64,000 nucleotides of DNA from Calocera cornea HHB12733 (lineage: Eukaryota; Basidiomycota; Dacrymycetes; Dacrymycetales; Dacrymycetaceae): positions 259,776 through 323,775 of the forward strand of contig KV423914.1 in the NCBI GenBank assembly GCA_001632435.1. The letters run 5' to 3'. Of this stretch, positions 31,663-43,113 are shown piece by piece. The notes under the pieces are model-generated. The model saw only the letters and a list, made by a program, of their open reading frames with translations. It ran no database searches and was not told the DNA's origin. Positions within the stretch are counted from its first letter, which is position 1. Each line of letters opens with the position of its first letter. A program made the translations under genes and the position numbers.

Positions 31663-33733
31663 CTACCATCCAAATGTTTCTACATGGAGTTCTACAGGCG
31701 GGCAGCCGCGGCGGATCGCCGATGGGCCCGCTATTCCACCTTCTGCAAGAATCGCTCGAACGGTCTGCGTCATGCTTGCCGGTCCGCATACTACATCGTC
31801 TTATCAGAATTAAGCGTAAGTCTCAACCTCCAGGGCTCACCATCAACAGATACTTCGCCAGCAGCATGCTCAATCTCCTCCAACAGCAGAGTCCGCAGGT
31901 CCGGTCGACCCGGCGAGATGGTCATGATGGGGAAGTCTGGGGACGCCTCTGCAATCCTCTCGTCGCGGACATCTGCTTCTCTTGTCACGTATATGCGTAT
32001 GCTTATGCTGAGCGAATCGGGCGCTGAGGCAAGCACGGATGCGAGGGATGTGCTGATCCACGAGATGTGCTCTGCGTGCCGGACGACCCAAACGAAGCAC
32101 ACTGATCGGACAGCTGAGCGACTGTGCTGCACGTCACTATTCGTAATGTTAGAACCCGTCCGGCCCAGCAGGTTATGTGTGCGTACTGGATGATGCCCAT
32201 AAACTGAGGAAGTGTGTATGATACGCCACTCCCGCCAGACACAAGGACTGCAGCGGAGAAGTGTGCCAGTGAGGGAGGGTATCCATACGGCCCCTCCACT
32301 GCGCACTCCACCGTCGATGTTCGCTTGCCGTCTCGTTGTGTATGAGCCAGAAGGCGCTTGGTGAAGCCGTCTCTCGCCCGAACCACGAAAACGAGGTCGT
32401 TCTCCTTTCTGCCGTCGGTATGCGGTACACTTGCGATGGTGAAGGGGTGCGCTTCCCAAACCATGTACGAGATGGTCGGCATGATCAGGTATGCGTGCTG
32501 GCCCGCTTTCCAGGACATTGATCGATGAAGCGTTATCTTCATAGTGTCCGGCGACAGAATCTCAACGGTTGCAGTTGAGGATGGGTTGCTCCAGAAGGGG
32601 TTGAAGTTCAGCCAGAAGCGATTCAAGAAGAACACGCGAAGCCATCTTGCAGTCCGGTCCAATACCCAGAGCAGCCAGCCGGTCAAAACATAGGGGAAGG
32701 ATTTGGAGCGATGGTAGCTGACGGCCAGCACATATACGCTAAGACCATTGGTCAACACGACAGTTCGGCACGTCTGCACGGGAGACTCACAAGACAAGCA
32801 CAATGTGGCTGGCGACGAAGAGCTCATACGCCTTGTTTCGTATGGGCCGGAATGATATAAGGGTTAGAAGCGTAAATGTAGACAATGCGACCAAGCCCCA
32901 TCTATGAGAATACATGAGCCAGAACACTGACATCTCAACAAGACTCATACATTATCCTCGGGGTGTCGATAGCGTTGTGACCAGTCAGACTACGCCAGAG
33001 TTCAGTCCCTGGGGACCATTAAGCTTTAACCAGAAACGTACCCAATCTGCCACCTCCCATACGCATGGATTATGGAGAGAAGCAAGGTTGCCCGCCCGGA
33101 AGCACGATGTAGTACATTGAGCTTCTCCGAGCCGATGCCAGTTAGATCTGATCGTAGTATGAGCATCCATCGCATCTTTCAACAAGGATGATGCGTACAA
33201 GAGATCACGTTGTTCTTTCCTGACAATCCAATGATGAGCGGGATCTGGGAGGTCGCCAGATGACCGCAGCGGTTTGCATATGCCCTATATTGCAGGCCGT
33301 TGCTGTCGACCAGCCCGAGCACCAGGAGTACGGCCAGATACCCCGCACAGAAACTAACCTCTGCGACAGTCATCCGGTAGCTGAACCCCATCGGTATCGT
33401 CCATCTGTACATGATGATTCTCCATTCGCTCAGGATGACATCCATGGATCGTTGCAAGGCCGACATTCTGCGGACCGGGTGATCATCTCCGTTGAGCGTC
33501 TCTTCCTCCTCGTCCGCCTTCTCGTGCCGCACCGCCAGTCGTCTTCTCCTCTGACTCCTCTCAAAGTGTAGAGTGAATATGGTGAGTAGAATACCGAGAA
33601 CGATGATCCAGAGCACGATTGGGTAGAAGTTCTTCTGCCACAGCCGGTGCCATCGACTGAGCTGCGCCTTGGATTGGACAAGGGCCTCCCGCGGCACATC
33701 CACGGACTGCATAACGAGAGCGCTTGACTCCAT
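31663..33733 (-). CDS. Ferric reductase-like transmembrane oxidoreductase (FRE family)
   Basis: Transfers electrons from NADPH via FAD and haem across the plasma membrane to reduce ferric iron. The start is taken at 33733 (MESSALVMQSVDVPREALVQ). First membrane segment: FYPIVLWIIVLGILLTIFTL; a cytosolic basic/acidic loop; WTIPMGFSYRMTVAEVSFCA; AGYLAVLLVLGLVDSNGLQ; then EKLNVLHRASGRATLLLSII with HAYGRWQ, holding haem-type histidines. Next are FAD-binding blocks (MKITLHRSMSWKAGQHAYLI; AHPFTIASVPHTD) and the NADPH side (VEGPYGYPPSLAHFSAAVLV; SGGSGVSYTLPQFM). The C-terminus has CGPASMTQTVRAILAEGG and the canonical end HVETFGW. At least five introns. A GATA cluster lies 346 bp upstream of the start. 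Confidence 0.88.
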
Positions 33734-34078
33734 GTCAGTCAAGCTCAGGAGACGACAGGAGATGTCCGATGAAGGGGATGCAAAATTTGCGCACCAGATG
33801 GGTGGAGCTATATGTCCACGCCAAGGCCTCCTATCAACTCTGCTGATCGCGCTGGCGTTCGTCTCGAGAAGCAAGGAAGTGAGGAGGTCATGCGTCTCCC
33901 TCGGCTGGCATCCACCACCTTGCTATATTCGAGACGATGCTGAGTCGTGCAGTTCAGGAGGACGGGCCAGCAAGAGGATGTCCCGGTATAGGCGCTTGAT
34001 GGGTTGGAGCTGATCCGTGGGGAACGAGCTGGCTGATGAGGGTTCGCGAACTCAGGGCACGGGACAGCCACCGATGAG

Positions 34079-34092
34079 TATCTTATCTTATC
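34079..34092 (-). promoter_or_regulatory. Triple GATA cluster upstream of the ferric reductase
   Basis: On the minus strand this reads GATAAGATAAGATA, three GATA cores at 5-bp spacing, 346-360 bp before the ferric reductase ATG. GATA-family repressors (Urbs1/Fep1/SreA) control iron-uptake genes in fungi, and HGATAR sites are their targets. Whether these are used is inference. Confidence 0.45.
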
Positions 34093-34193
34093 TTTCCTTT
34101 TCGAGGCACGCAACACTGTAGCAGCATAACCATAAAGTCATGTCTATGAATGTGTACGTGTCTGGCAAGCGCATGTAGTAGAAGCTGGATGTC

Positions 34194-36114
34194 TACGATG
34201 TGAGACCACTGTCTTCTCGGATAATTGACTCGAACTCTTCGACAAGCCTAGCCGAGTATGCAGTCTTGCCCAGCTCTGCCTCAAGCAGCGCCTTCCCCTG
34301 CCGCAATACTCCTGATGGTCCAGACAGGGGCACGTTATCGTTTGAGAATGCGTGGATTACTGCGACGAACTTTAGTGAGGAGTATTATAGTGGCGATGCG
34401 ACTTACTGGAATTGAACTGTTCCAGTGCAGTTGGACTCAGTACCTGATTCATTTCCTGGTGGAATCGCCTATACCGCGCCAGCTTGTCTACACAGGTCGT
34501 GGCAGACCCAGGGCTATTCGGAGAATATGATGATCGAGTGGCAGCATGGAGATCAGACAAATCAGACACAACGGAGAGTCGCCCGGTCTGCGTTAGTGGG
34601 ACAGACGGAGAACCAGGAGGAGTGGTCGAAATGGAAGGTCTAAACCGTTCGATGGGAATGATATCGTGCGATAAACTCGAGGGCAATACGTCGCCGGAGA
34701 TATAAGACCATTCGTACGATCGCGAATGAGGACGGCCACGTGAAAGGCTTGGTGCTTGCAACGACCCGGTACGACGAAGCGAGGACGCGAAGGACATCGC
34801 TTGTCCGTGGTTGGCATCTTGCAAGTATGAGGAAACACGTGGAAGACCAAGCGCGGAGCCGCTATTTCTATGGGGTCGAGAATGTGAACGCGAGTTGCGA
34901 TCATCATTTGCGTTCCTGGACATGGCTCTGCGTACAGAATCAGCTTTATGCGTGGATACGTCCATCTGTTGGTGAGACGAGTAGAGCGTCGAGGTTGGCT
35001 GAGTACGGAGGATACGTGGTGACATCGGGGAAGTAGAAGGTGCGGCAGGAGTGCTAAAGAAACTGGTCAAGTATTTGAGTCGTCCCGGACTGTTCGGTGG
35101 GCTGTTGAGAGGCGTCGTAGATACGCCTGGATCGCTCAAGAACGGATTCGACAGGGCCGTAAGCTGAGAACCCGCGAGCCCAAAACTTGGCAGGAGCAAG
35201 GGAGTGGCAGATAGAGAGGAGGCTGGAGATATGCTCGGAGCGATCATCGAATTGCGTGCAGGCGGCGTGGTTCTGGGTATAGAAGTCGGTGTGATGGGGC
35301 TTCGCAGTTGCAACAGGGGACTGCGAGGAGGAGACATCATAGAAGAAGCAGGGGACAGTGCACGAGAACGAGAAAGAGAGAGTCCGCGACGTAGGGTATC
35401 ATGAGCGCTGGCGAGCTGACGAAGTTGGTTCGGGTCCTTGTAAGCACGAAGGATGGAAGAAAAATACATCATACCACAGATTCAGCTTGCCGCATGTTCC
35501 TTTCCCGCTTCCATTGCTCATCCTTGAGCTCCATTATCTCTTCATTGGCAGCCTGCAGCTTCCTGCTCAACTCCGCGACGTGCAGAGTGAGACTGGCTTT
35601 GTCGGAGGTGAGCTGTTCGATCTTGGGAGAGTTTATGGTCTATGAGTATAGCGACATGCATTATCCTCCCAGCAGAACAAAAAGGACATACTTTCAAGTG
35701 TAGCCCATCCACTTGATCAAGGGCGGCCTTCTTTTCGCGGAAGTGAATGCGCAACTGGCTCGGTGTTCAGCAGGGTCGACTGACTAGGCTACATATATGC
35801 GTAAGTTACCTGCTTTTGGAATTCTGCTTGAACGTTATCAAGGGATTTGCGATGCTGTCGTTGTATGAGAAACGTCATAGAAGAAGATTGGTATGGACAC
35901 AGACGCTTTCTTGCAGACTATGGACGTGTTGGTCCATCGGGTTGTCGCTGTCATCCAGTGGCGTCTTCTCGGGTGTCGACATTTCCCCCGTATCGTCGTC
36001 CGCAGGTGTAAGTGAAGCATTGGTTCGGGATTGGGTGATGCCACCTGCTCCCACTGCCAGTCTGGAAGTAGGACGGACTTTAGAGGGAGTGACGTGTGCA
36101 ACCTTAGAACACAT
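34194..36114 (-). CDS. Unrecognised coiled-coil protein with long Ser/Pro-rich disordered region
   Basis: The start at 36114 gives MCSKVAHVTPSKVRPTSRLA; an internal ATG at MSTPEKTPLDDSD is an alternative. Spliced exons form a coiled coil: QESHRKSLDNVQAEFQKQLR, IHFREKKAALDQVDGLHLKT, KIEQLTSDKASLTLHVAELS, RKLQAANEEIMELKDEQWKR. A disordered region follows with many SP sites, then a folded-looking C-terminal part: DKLARYRRFHQEMNQVLSPT, ALEQFNSIIHAFSNDNVPLS, KALLEAELGKTAYSARLVEE and FESIIREDSGLTS. A 47-nt GTAAGT...CAG intron (about 34368-34414) connects the last two in frame. No known family recognised. First of three similar orphan genes in a row. Confidence 0.68.
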
Positions 36115-36605
36115 CCTAGATGGTGGACCGGACGCAAGATGGACGCGTCTGACACGGGTGCTTTCTCACGACCTAGGCAACGAACGAGCGACTGGTCTGT
36201 ATTGATGCAGACAACAATGATGTGAGGTAAAGCAGCTACCAAGAGTACGGTATCACAATGTGTTTCCGTTTCACCAAAAGTTGGAAGAAGAAACGTCGAA
36301 AAATGGCGCATATAGCTGGCCCGTGCAAGTACAGGGTAAATATGTATCGTGTGACTAAATGTAGCAGTGTCCTTGTGAAGTATCAATCATGAACACATGT
36401 TCCTGAAGTGTGATCAGGTGAAAAGTGCGAAGAGAATCAAGATGCGGTTGACGGAACGGGGAAAGTGTATTTACCCAAGTAATGGAAAGACAGTAAACGA
36501 GCGACTTGGATGTGCAGCAAGACATCGTTAGACATGGAAATCGTAGGCCAGGGTCGATGCCCATCGACCAGGTATCCGTGAGTGTAGCCAAGCGTGGGGG
36601 CCAAT

Positions 36606-37756
36606 TCACGGCTTGCTCGGAACAGGAGGCGGGTTGTCGGTGTTCCACTCCTCGGTGACATACATCCTCCTAGCCGGCCTGACAGTACCTCCGGACTTGG
36701 AGGAGATTGTCCTCCTGTAGCTAATGGGAGGCGACTTGCGGCTGGACTTGGAGCTCACGCTCCTCTGCCTCAGGTGGCTCTTATGATAGTACTGACGAGG
36801 CGAGCCTGGCGACGGAATCATCCCTTTGCTGTAGTACAGGTCGGTCACGACAACTGGTTGGATATCGCGGGGATCGACAGCTGTTGTCTCGGTCAAACGT
36901 TTGGAGGACCTTCTTCTTTCGGCTCGGTCGCGTTCGGCACGCTCAGCACGTTCCGCACGTTCCAGTCCATGACGCTCGGCAAGAAAGTTACGGCGGTACC
37001 CACTGGTCATGGAGTAGTCAGACTTCGAGTGCTGAATGTCCGTCAGCACAGACATTCAGATATACCCCAAGCAGTTGGACCTACAGAAAATGCCTTTTCT
37101 TCAGCCGTAGAGTACTTGCTTGGGTTGGCTGCCTTCTTCATCGCTCGACGCATGCACCGTTCGCAGTGGGCAGGGACGGGAGTCGATGCAGAATCAGCTG
37201 GCGTAGGTGCAACCACAGCAGGCTCAGCGACTGGCACAGGTGCGGGAGCTGGGACGGGCGCCGGTGCGGGAGCCGGCAATGCGGCTTGAGTAGGCTCAGC
37301 GCGCTCATGCTCAGAGGATCGCTTGACAAGCAAGCTGATCGGGTCCGAAATGCCCAACTCTCTCGTTCTCAGGATGTCCTCCGCCTCATTGAGCCTGGCG
37401 AGCCCGGCCTTCGTCGCCTCCTCATACCTCTCCCTCGCGCTCACAAGCTCCTTTTGCACTTCGACAGCGAGGTAGTCCCACTGCTTCTGCTTTTCTTCCT
37501 TCTCCTTCTTCGCATCCTTCAACGCTTGTTCGAGAACGCTATACTTGTGCTTCCAGAGAATAATTTCTGCCTCGAGCTCGGCGACCTTCTTGTCCTGCTC
37601 GATTTTTGCGAGGCGGGAGCGAGCAGCGGCCAGGCGCGATTCTTCCGCTTCCGCCTTGACGCGGCGAATCTGGTCACGCAGGTCGTCCTGAGTGACCTTG
37701 GCTTCAGCGCGTTCGTCGTTGATCTTCTCCGCAAGTGCCTTAATGTCGACTGGCAT
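36606..37756 (-). CDS. Unrecognised coiled-coil protein
   Basis: Start taken at 37756 (MPVDIKALAEKINDERAEAK); an in-frame upstream ATG at 37852 is possible. The first 150 residues are a long charged coiled coil (DDLRDQIRRVKAEAEESRLA; KKVAELEAEIILWKHKYSVL; EQALKDAKKEKEEKQKQWDY). Then a Pro/Ala repeat stretch (APAPAPVPAPAPVPVAEPAV), a CxxC-type segment (HCERCMRRAMKKAANPSKY), one intron near 37040-37090, and a basic Arg/Glu-rich and Ser-rich tail (RAERAERAERDRAERRRSSK) ending NTDNPPPVPSKP. No family recognised; looks like a scaffold or cytoskeletal protein but this is only an impression. Confidence 0.68.
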
Positions 37757-38226
37757 GACGAAGGGCGGTATGGTGATGGTGGTGGTGCCGGGCTGGGTGG
37801 GGAAAAGTGGCTTGGTCGATGCCACCCCACGTGCGGGATAAGGGGGAGTCAAGGCACAGCGGCCCAGAAACGCGGTTGGACACTTCTATGGAAACGCGAC
37901 CCCGCGCCTTTTTGCATCCGCATTCCGTGGTAGCATTCCAGATCACATGACTTAACAATGCATTTGCTGATCTTCGATCTGCAGATGCGATAAGCAGCCA
38001 ACTAGAGATACAGCAAAGACCAATCGGAAGACTCGTAGTGTAGAGGACATATGCAGTCGAGAACACAGGTGATGTGATGGTGCGACAGACAGGATGTGCG
38101 TATGGCAGTCCTTGCAGGTGATACAGTTACAATGCTCATGATGCAATCAGACGTATATGAACAATGCAATGGCAAATCAGTGTGAGAAATAATGTGATCA
38201 ATAGTTGCACAAGAAATGAAACCTCA

Positions 38227-39415
38227 TCAGAGGCCCATGCGCTCGACGAGGCTGCGTGTTTCGACGGGGCCGACAGGTCCTCCTCCTCCACTCGGTCCGC
38301 CTCGTCTCGCATTATTGTTGGTCGGTCGTCGTCGTCCACCACCATTGTCGCCACCATTGTCGTTCCTTCGCCCACCACGAGGAGGGCTACGATCTCTTTG
38401 TCGGCCGAGATCCCTCTCCGGATACCGATCGCGGCTCCTGTCACCTGAATGCCTGTCCGGAGACCTTGATCGACTCCTCCGTGGACTTGGGGATGGACGC
38501 CTCGGTAGCTCGTGAGTCATCGGAGTTGATGCAGCGCCTCTTACGCTGAGACCCGATGGAGTAGCAGCACCGGCAGCAGAATTGGCCGTCCCAGCGATTG
38601 GGGAAGCAGACGGCGACTGTGAAGGGGGTGGATGCGTTCGCGGAGGTCGTTTGATCGTCTGGGATCGAGGGCCGGTGGGTATCGGTTTGTTGGAAGATGA
38701 CGGGGATACTTCAGCAGTTTGAGGCATAGCGCTGCCGTTCGATGTCGACTGCGCAGTGTTCGTTATAGGTGACGCGGGAACCGCGGACGGTGGAGGATTG
38801 CCAAGGCTGATGAGTGCTTCCTGCGCTTGGGACAGCTGCGACCTATGCAGAATGTTCAAACACAGAAGTGAGCCGCACAAATAGGACGTACGATACAGAT
38901 GTTATTGTTGCATGGGATTCTGCGTGAGCAGTTCAGTATACAGTCGCCGCGACAACAATAGGGACCATGTACCTCGCAAAGCAGTATCCAAACCCACGAC
39001 CGTCTGCCGCAGCAACGTAACCTCCTCCTTCAATTGCGCAACATTGCTCTCCTTCAGCAACTCATATAGCTCGTCATTCTCCCGCTGTAAGAGGTCGACT
39101 CGCGATGTGATGATAGACGCCGAGGGAACACCTGAAGGTGGGTTCGCCCGGAGTAGCGGTGTCAATAGCGCAAGCAGTGACGGTGGCAATGCCTGGCCAG
39201 ATACCACTGGTGCAGGCAGAGGTTGCGTGGGTACAAAGGCTCTCAGCGCAGTGATGTCCTCCTGCAAGACACATCAGGACGCAATTGACAGCAAGCGGAG
39301 CAATTCCACAACTAACCACAAGCGCATTGACCTGCTTTTCCTTCTCTCGCAGCTGGCCAAGAAGCTCCATCTCTCGGGCCGATGGTATGGCGTCTTCTTC
39401 CATGGCGTCCGCCAT
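38227..39415 (-). CDS. Unrecognised coiled-coil protein with RS-like tail
   Basis: The start at 39415 gives MADAMEEDAIPSAREMELLG, QLREKEKQVNALV. Spliced exons give EDITALRAFVPTQPLPAPVV, VDLLQRENDELYELLKESNV, QLKEEVTLLRQTVVGLDTAL and SQLSQAQEALISLGN, a continuous coiled coil. The C-terminal half is Ser/Pro-rich then Arg/Ser/Asp-rich (PRRSRSRSPDRHSGDRSRDR) and Gly/Asn-rich (GGRRNDNGGDNGGGRRRPTN), ending LVERMGL. The RS-like tail hints at an RNA-related role, but no family is recognised. It shares a 178-bp bidirectional promoter with TAF9. Confidence 0.7.
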
Positions 39416-39593
39416 AGCAGGAAAGACGGCTGGTCGAGATGAGAATGAATGGGGAAACGCCAGATGGACATCGGCTCACCCAGTGCTGGACGTGCCTCAT
39501 TTGTTTCCGCTGGCTGGACAAGTGAACCCTGAGCCTGCAGCTGAAGGGACCACCACGAGACACCAGCACGAACTGCACTTCGTCCACCTCGCC

Positions 39594-40429
39594 ATGCCTG
39601 GCACAGTTCTACCTAGAGACGCCCGTCTCATTGCCTTGATATTATCGGCAAATCCAGCAATATCTGACGCCCAGCCTCAAGTATTACATCAGTTGCTCGA
39701 ATTCTCGCATCGTACGTTGTTGTCCCTGACGCGTTGACGGGATGCTTACTCTCGCGCGCAGGATACGCATCCCAAGTATTGAATGACTCGCTTGTATATG
39801 CTGAGCATGCCGGGAGAGCAGGGACCGTGACGATGGAGGATTTGAGCTTGGCGATTCAGGCGCGGGCAGGATGGGAGTTCGGTGGCCGGGTACCAAAAGA
39901 GGTGCGGCTTACAGTCGCCACCGCATAGTGATCTCTGCTAATTCTTCTCTAGTACTTGCAATCGCTCGCAGACAAAACCAACTCTGTACCGCTGCCCTCC
40001 ATACCAGAGACATACGGGGTACGGTTGCCACCACCGAAGCACTGTTTGACTGCGGTCGACTTCGATCTGGTGCCGAACCGACCGCCACCAGGCAGCGACT
40101 ACTACTTTGATGAGGAGGCTGCAAAGTACGAACAGGATGCAGATGGAGAGGAATGGGGCATGGCAGATGCAGAAGGCGAGGAGGATGCGGGCGGAGAAGA
40201 GGATGCCATGGGAGAGGATGAACCTGACGTTGGGGAGGGAGATGACGGTGGAGACCTATTCGGAGAAGATGACGACGCGGACGGAGATGACATGGAGGAG
40301 GATCACGACACGTCCAATGACCCGCTCGCTGGGTTACAAAGCATGTCGAACGGGTTCGGTGTGCCTGGGTCGGGCGACTACCAACCAGCTCGGAGACATG
40401 TTGTGGAGGATGAAGACTATGATGCTTGA
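39594..40429 (+). CDS. TAF9: Transcription initiation factor TFIID/SAGA subunit TAF9
   Basis: TAF9 pairs with TAF6 through a histone fold in TFIID and SAGA. From the ATG at 39594 the protein reads MPGTVLPRDARLIALILSAN, then ISDAQPQVLHQLLEFSHR, and after an intron YASQVLNDSLVYAEHAGRAG, TVTMEDLSLAIQARAGWEF, followed by KEYLQSLADKTNSVPLPSIP and ETYGVRLPPPKHCLTAVDFD. The tail is highly acidic (GEGDDGGDLFGEDDDADGDD), ending EDEDYDA. The histone fold and the conserved LPSIPETYGVRLPP block make the call secure. An upstream coding exon cannot be excluded. Three exons with two introns. Confidence 0.92.
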
Positions 40430-40530
40430 TATGTTGTATACTTCTATTATTGTACTATCAGAATAATATGTGAGGTGAACATCCCACACGCGCCCTGGGA
40501 GCGGGACGCGTCGTACGCGTCTCCACGACC

Positions 40531-41696
40531 ATGTCCTCCTTCCCACTTCCTGAGCTACCTCCATATCTCACCCTTTTGCTAACTGGCATCCTATCACCAC
40601 CTTGTCCTCTGCATTTGGCCCTGGCCCATCTAGCCTCGAGAAACGAATCCACGGATGGCAAACCGAAGGTGCTGATCGTGACTGCTCGGACGCGGGACGC
40701 GTTTGAGAGAAAGCTCAAAGCATACAGCGACGCTTGGCTGAATGAAAACTCGCTAAGCGGCAAGTGGGCGAGCCTGTTGGCTTCTATCGAGATATAGTAA
40801 GCGTGGGCAGCTCTTGTCGGTGTGCAGCGGTTGCTTACATGGGATGGAGCTACGCTGCCACTCCGGCTGAACTCAGACTTGTGCTGTCTCTCCTTCGTCC
40901 GTCCTCGCTACCCAATTCTCGAATGCCGGGTGCGCCGCCAAGGGCTATAATAGATGTTCTCCCCAGCCTCGTTATTCTTCACGATATCAGCACATGGTTT
41001 ACGGGCGAAATGAGAGCATCGAGGTATAGGAACATCTCTCCCACCATACAGAGATAGGACCGCCTTACATGATCCGTTCGTTAGTCATGTTCTCTCCCAT
41101 TACCTTGAGCTCGTAGCCATGGGTCTAGACTTTGCCCGCTATATCAGTCAACAACAGGAAGGGTGAGCTTATATCAGCGTGCTTGAACACGTCGCCTGAA
41201 CCTTCATCAGGACTGGGCCGACAAGCCTCGCTCTGGTTGACGGCAAACTGGACGATCTCTGCCTGCCCGTTGTTAATCGAGCACCCAAAGAGGGATCCAA
41301 AACGACCTCAAGCGACGATGCCCACTTTGGCCTGGAACAAAAGGCTCATGCAGTAGAGCCTCTGTTGCCTGTGATCGCCAAGTATTTTGAATGGGTAGGG
41401 CGTGTGGAGAAATGTGCGTATTTTCGTTCCATATGTTGAGCCTGAACATTAACTCTGGTCTGTCATCTGACGTCTCGATCACAGGCGCTGAACCATCGCC
41501 ATCGACAGCTGAAGAGGACGGAGGGACTCATTCCACAGGGCCAACGCGGAAGTTGTACTTGCGCTCCACTCCTCTCTCTGGCGCGTTAAGCAACTTTCCC
41601 GAGGAACACAGCTTTCAATGGAGGGAGGACCGCGCGCTATTAGGTGGTTTCAACGAGCCAAGGGCGACAATTATCACCCACCTCGATGGCGAGTAG
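40531..41696 (+). CDS. RecA-like protein resembling SWSAP1 (Shu complex), Walker A lost
   Basis: About 275 residues after splicing. The order of elements is that of a RecA core: LPPYLTLLLTGILSPPCPLH in place of a Walker A loop (no GKT); then PKVLIVTARTRDAFERKLKA; ASIEIYYAATPAELRLVLSL, which resembles the F-x-YPPS-xx-EL segment of SWSAP1; SLVILHDISTWFTGEM as a Walker B-like strand; HYLELVAMGLDFARYISQQQ; PLLPVIAKYFEWVGRVEK; and a final strand pair, EHSFQWREDRALLGGF. SWSAP1 partners SWS1 to regulate Rad51. The gene is in conventional exons, splices in frame and ends at 41696. The assignment rests on pattern only; another RecA-like paralogue is possible. Confidence 0.5.
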
Positions 41697-43034
41697 TGTC
41701 GGCCATGCAGCAAGTTGAGTACTCATATGCTCCTCATCCGCCCGACCGCGGCCAAGCCATGCGCAGCAGCGTTGAGAGCGTATGTAGGCTGTTGCTCCGT
41801 GTTTTCAAGATATGGCGCCACGCTCACCAAGGTCCTCATTCTTCCACTAGAACTAACGCCCGCAATATATTGCATGTACAGCCGTAGACGGACCATGCTG
41901 AAGAAGTCGAGAATATCATGAACCCGCCTCTCTTCCTCGAAGGGAACATCGGGCACACACGTGGGTCGAGTTGTAAAACGGAAACGTCCGCAGTCCTCGT
42001 GTTAGTACGTCAGACGCGTTCGCTGGCTGCGTCTCGTCAGCCGGCTGGCAATGGGAGCGCTCAACGTCGCCGGACAAGAAATGCCAGCACATACACATCA
42101 TCGAGTAGCAGCTTCCAGAAGCAAGCAGGAAGGCCCCCTGGCCAGATCCTGGCTGATCTCGTTGAACCAACCCGAGTGGTACAGTGCATGAAGGAGCATG
42201 TCAGGGTGGGCTGAGTTAACCGAGTTGTTCCGACCAATCAGGGACTTGAGTCGGGAGAAGCGTCTTCCGCGGCGTTTGCATCGAGGCCGCATCTATTCTT
42301 AAACCCCACAGTTCTGATGCAAAACCTTCTAGCACCCTGCCCACGGTTCATCCTCTCCTCTTTCCTTGCCAACTGAGATCAGGCGGTCGGACCTTTGCCA
42401 GCTTCATCTCGGTGTCGTTCGACGTGCATAGTGTGGAGATAAGGACCAGCCAGCATATTGTCTGTGCACCGTGCACGGGCGGTTTGAGGGCTTTCTAGCA
42501 ACTTTGAGCGTGCGGTACTTCACCGCGATACACAAGGCGTCTCCTTCTGGTCGGGATAACGTTTAGCACAGAGGGCAAAAGAGTCTGCACATATCGTGAG
42601 TACCTCCATGCGGGTGTGCAAACATGTTAAGTCAAACGACCACAGGCGAAGACTGGCAGCGCAATCGTGTGTCCTTTTGGCCATGTCGTCTTGAGCCACA
42701 CGCCCTTGCTTGTACGGAGGTCCGATGGTCGGATGACATCAAGCATTGTGATTGAATCATTTCATTCATATTGGGAACATGAAAACATACTCGTTTAACC
42801 GGATCGTTGCGGTTGCATTGCGGGCGTGTTAGTCCGATATTACGACCACTCGCCAGCGCCTCCTAACCCAGAATGGTGTTGTGTGCCTTCTCGTGATACC
42901 GTTGGATTCGTGCTTCTTTTTCTTCTCTTTCTGGTGGTTGAATGTACGATAAGGCCTGTTGAGCCATGCAGCATACCTAATGCCGACGTATGGTGCAAAC
43001 GTCTGGCAAAAGTGTTCAATCTCGGTCTTAGCCT
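41697..43034. other. Intergenic region, no gene supported
   Basis: About 1.3 kb with only short frames lacking domains or coherent splicing. It contains the promoter of the downstream protease gene. Nothing further can be supported. Confidence 0.5.
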
Positions 43035-43042
43035 TATAAATA
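43035..43042 (+). promoter_or_regulatory. TATA box of the secreted aspartic protease gene
   Basis: TATAAATA, 72 bp upstream of the ATG at 43114, is a strong core promoter element consistent with a highly induced secreted enzyme. Confidence 0.65.
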
Positions 43043-43113
43043 GTGCTGTTTGGAAAGAGTGAGTGGTCAGCGCACCTGCTACTCAGCTGCCTGTGTCGCG
43101 TTTGCCTGTCAAA

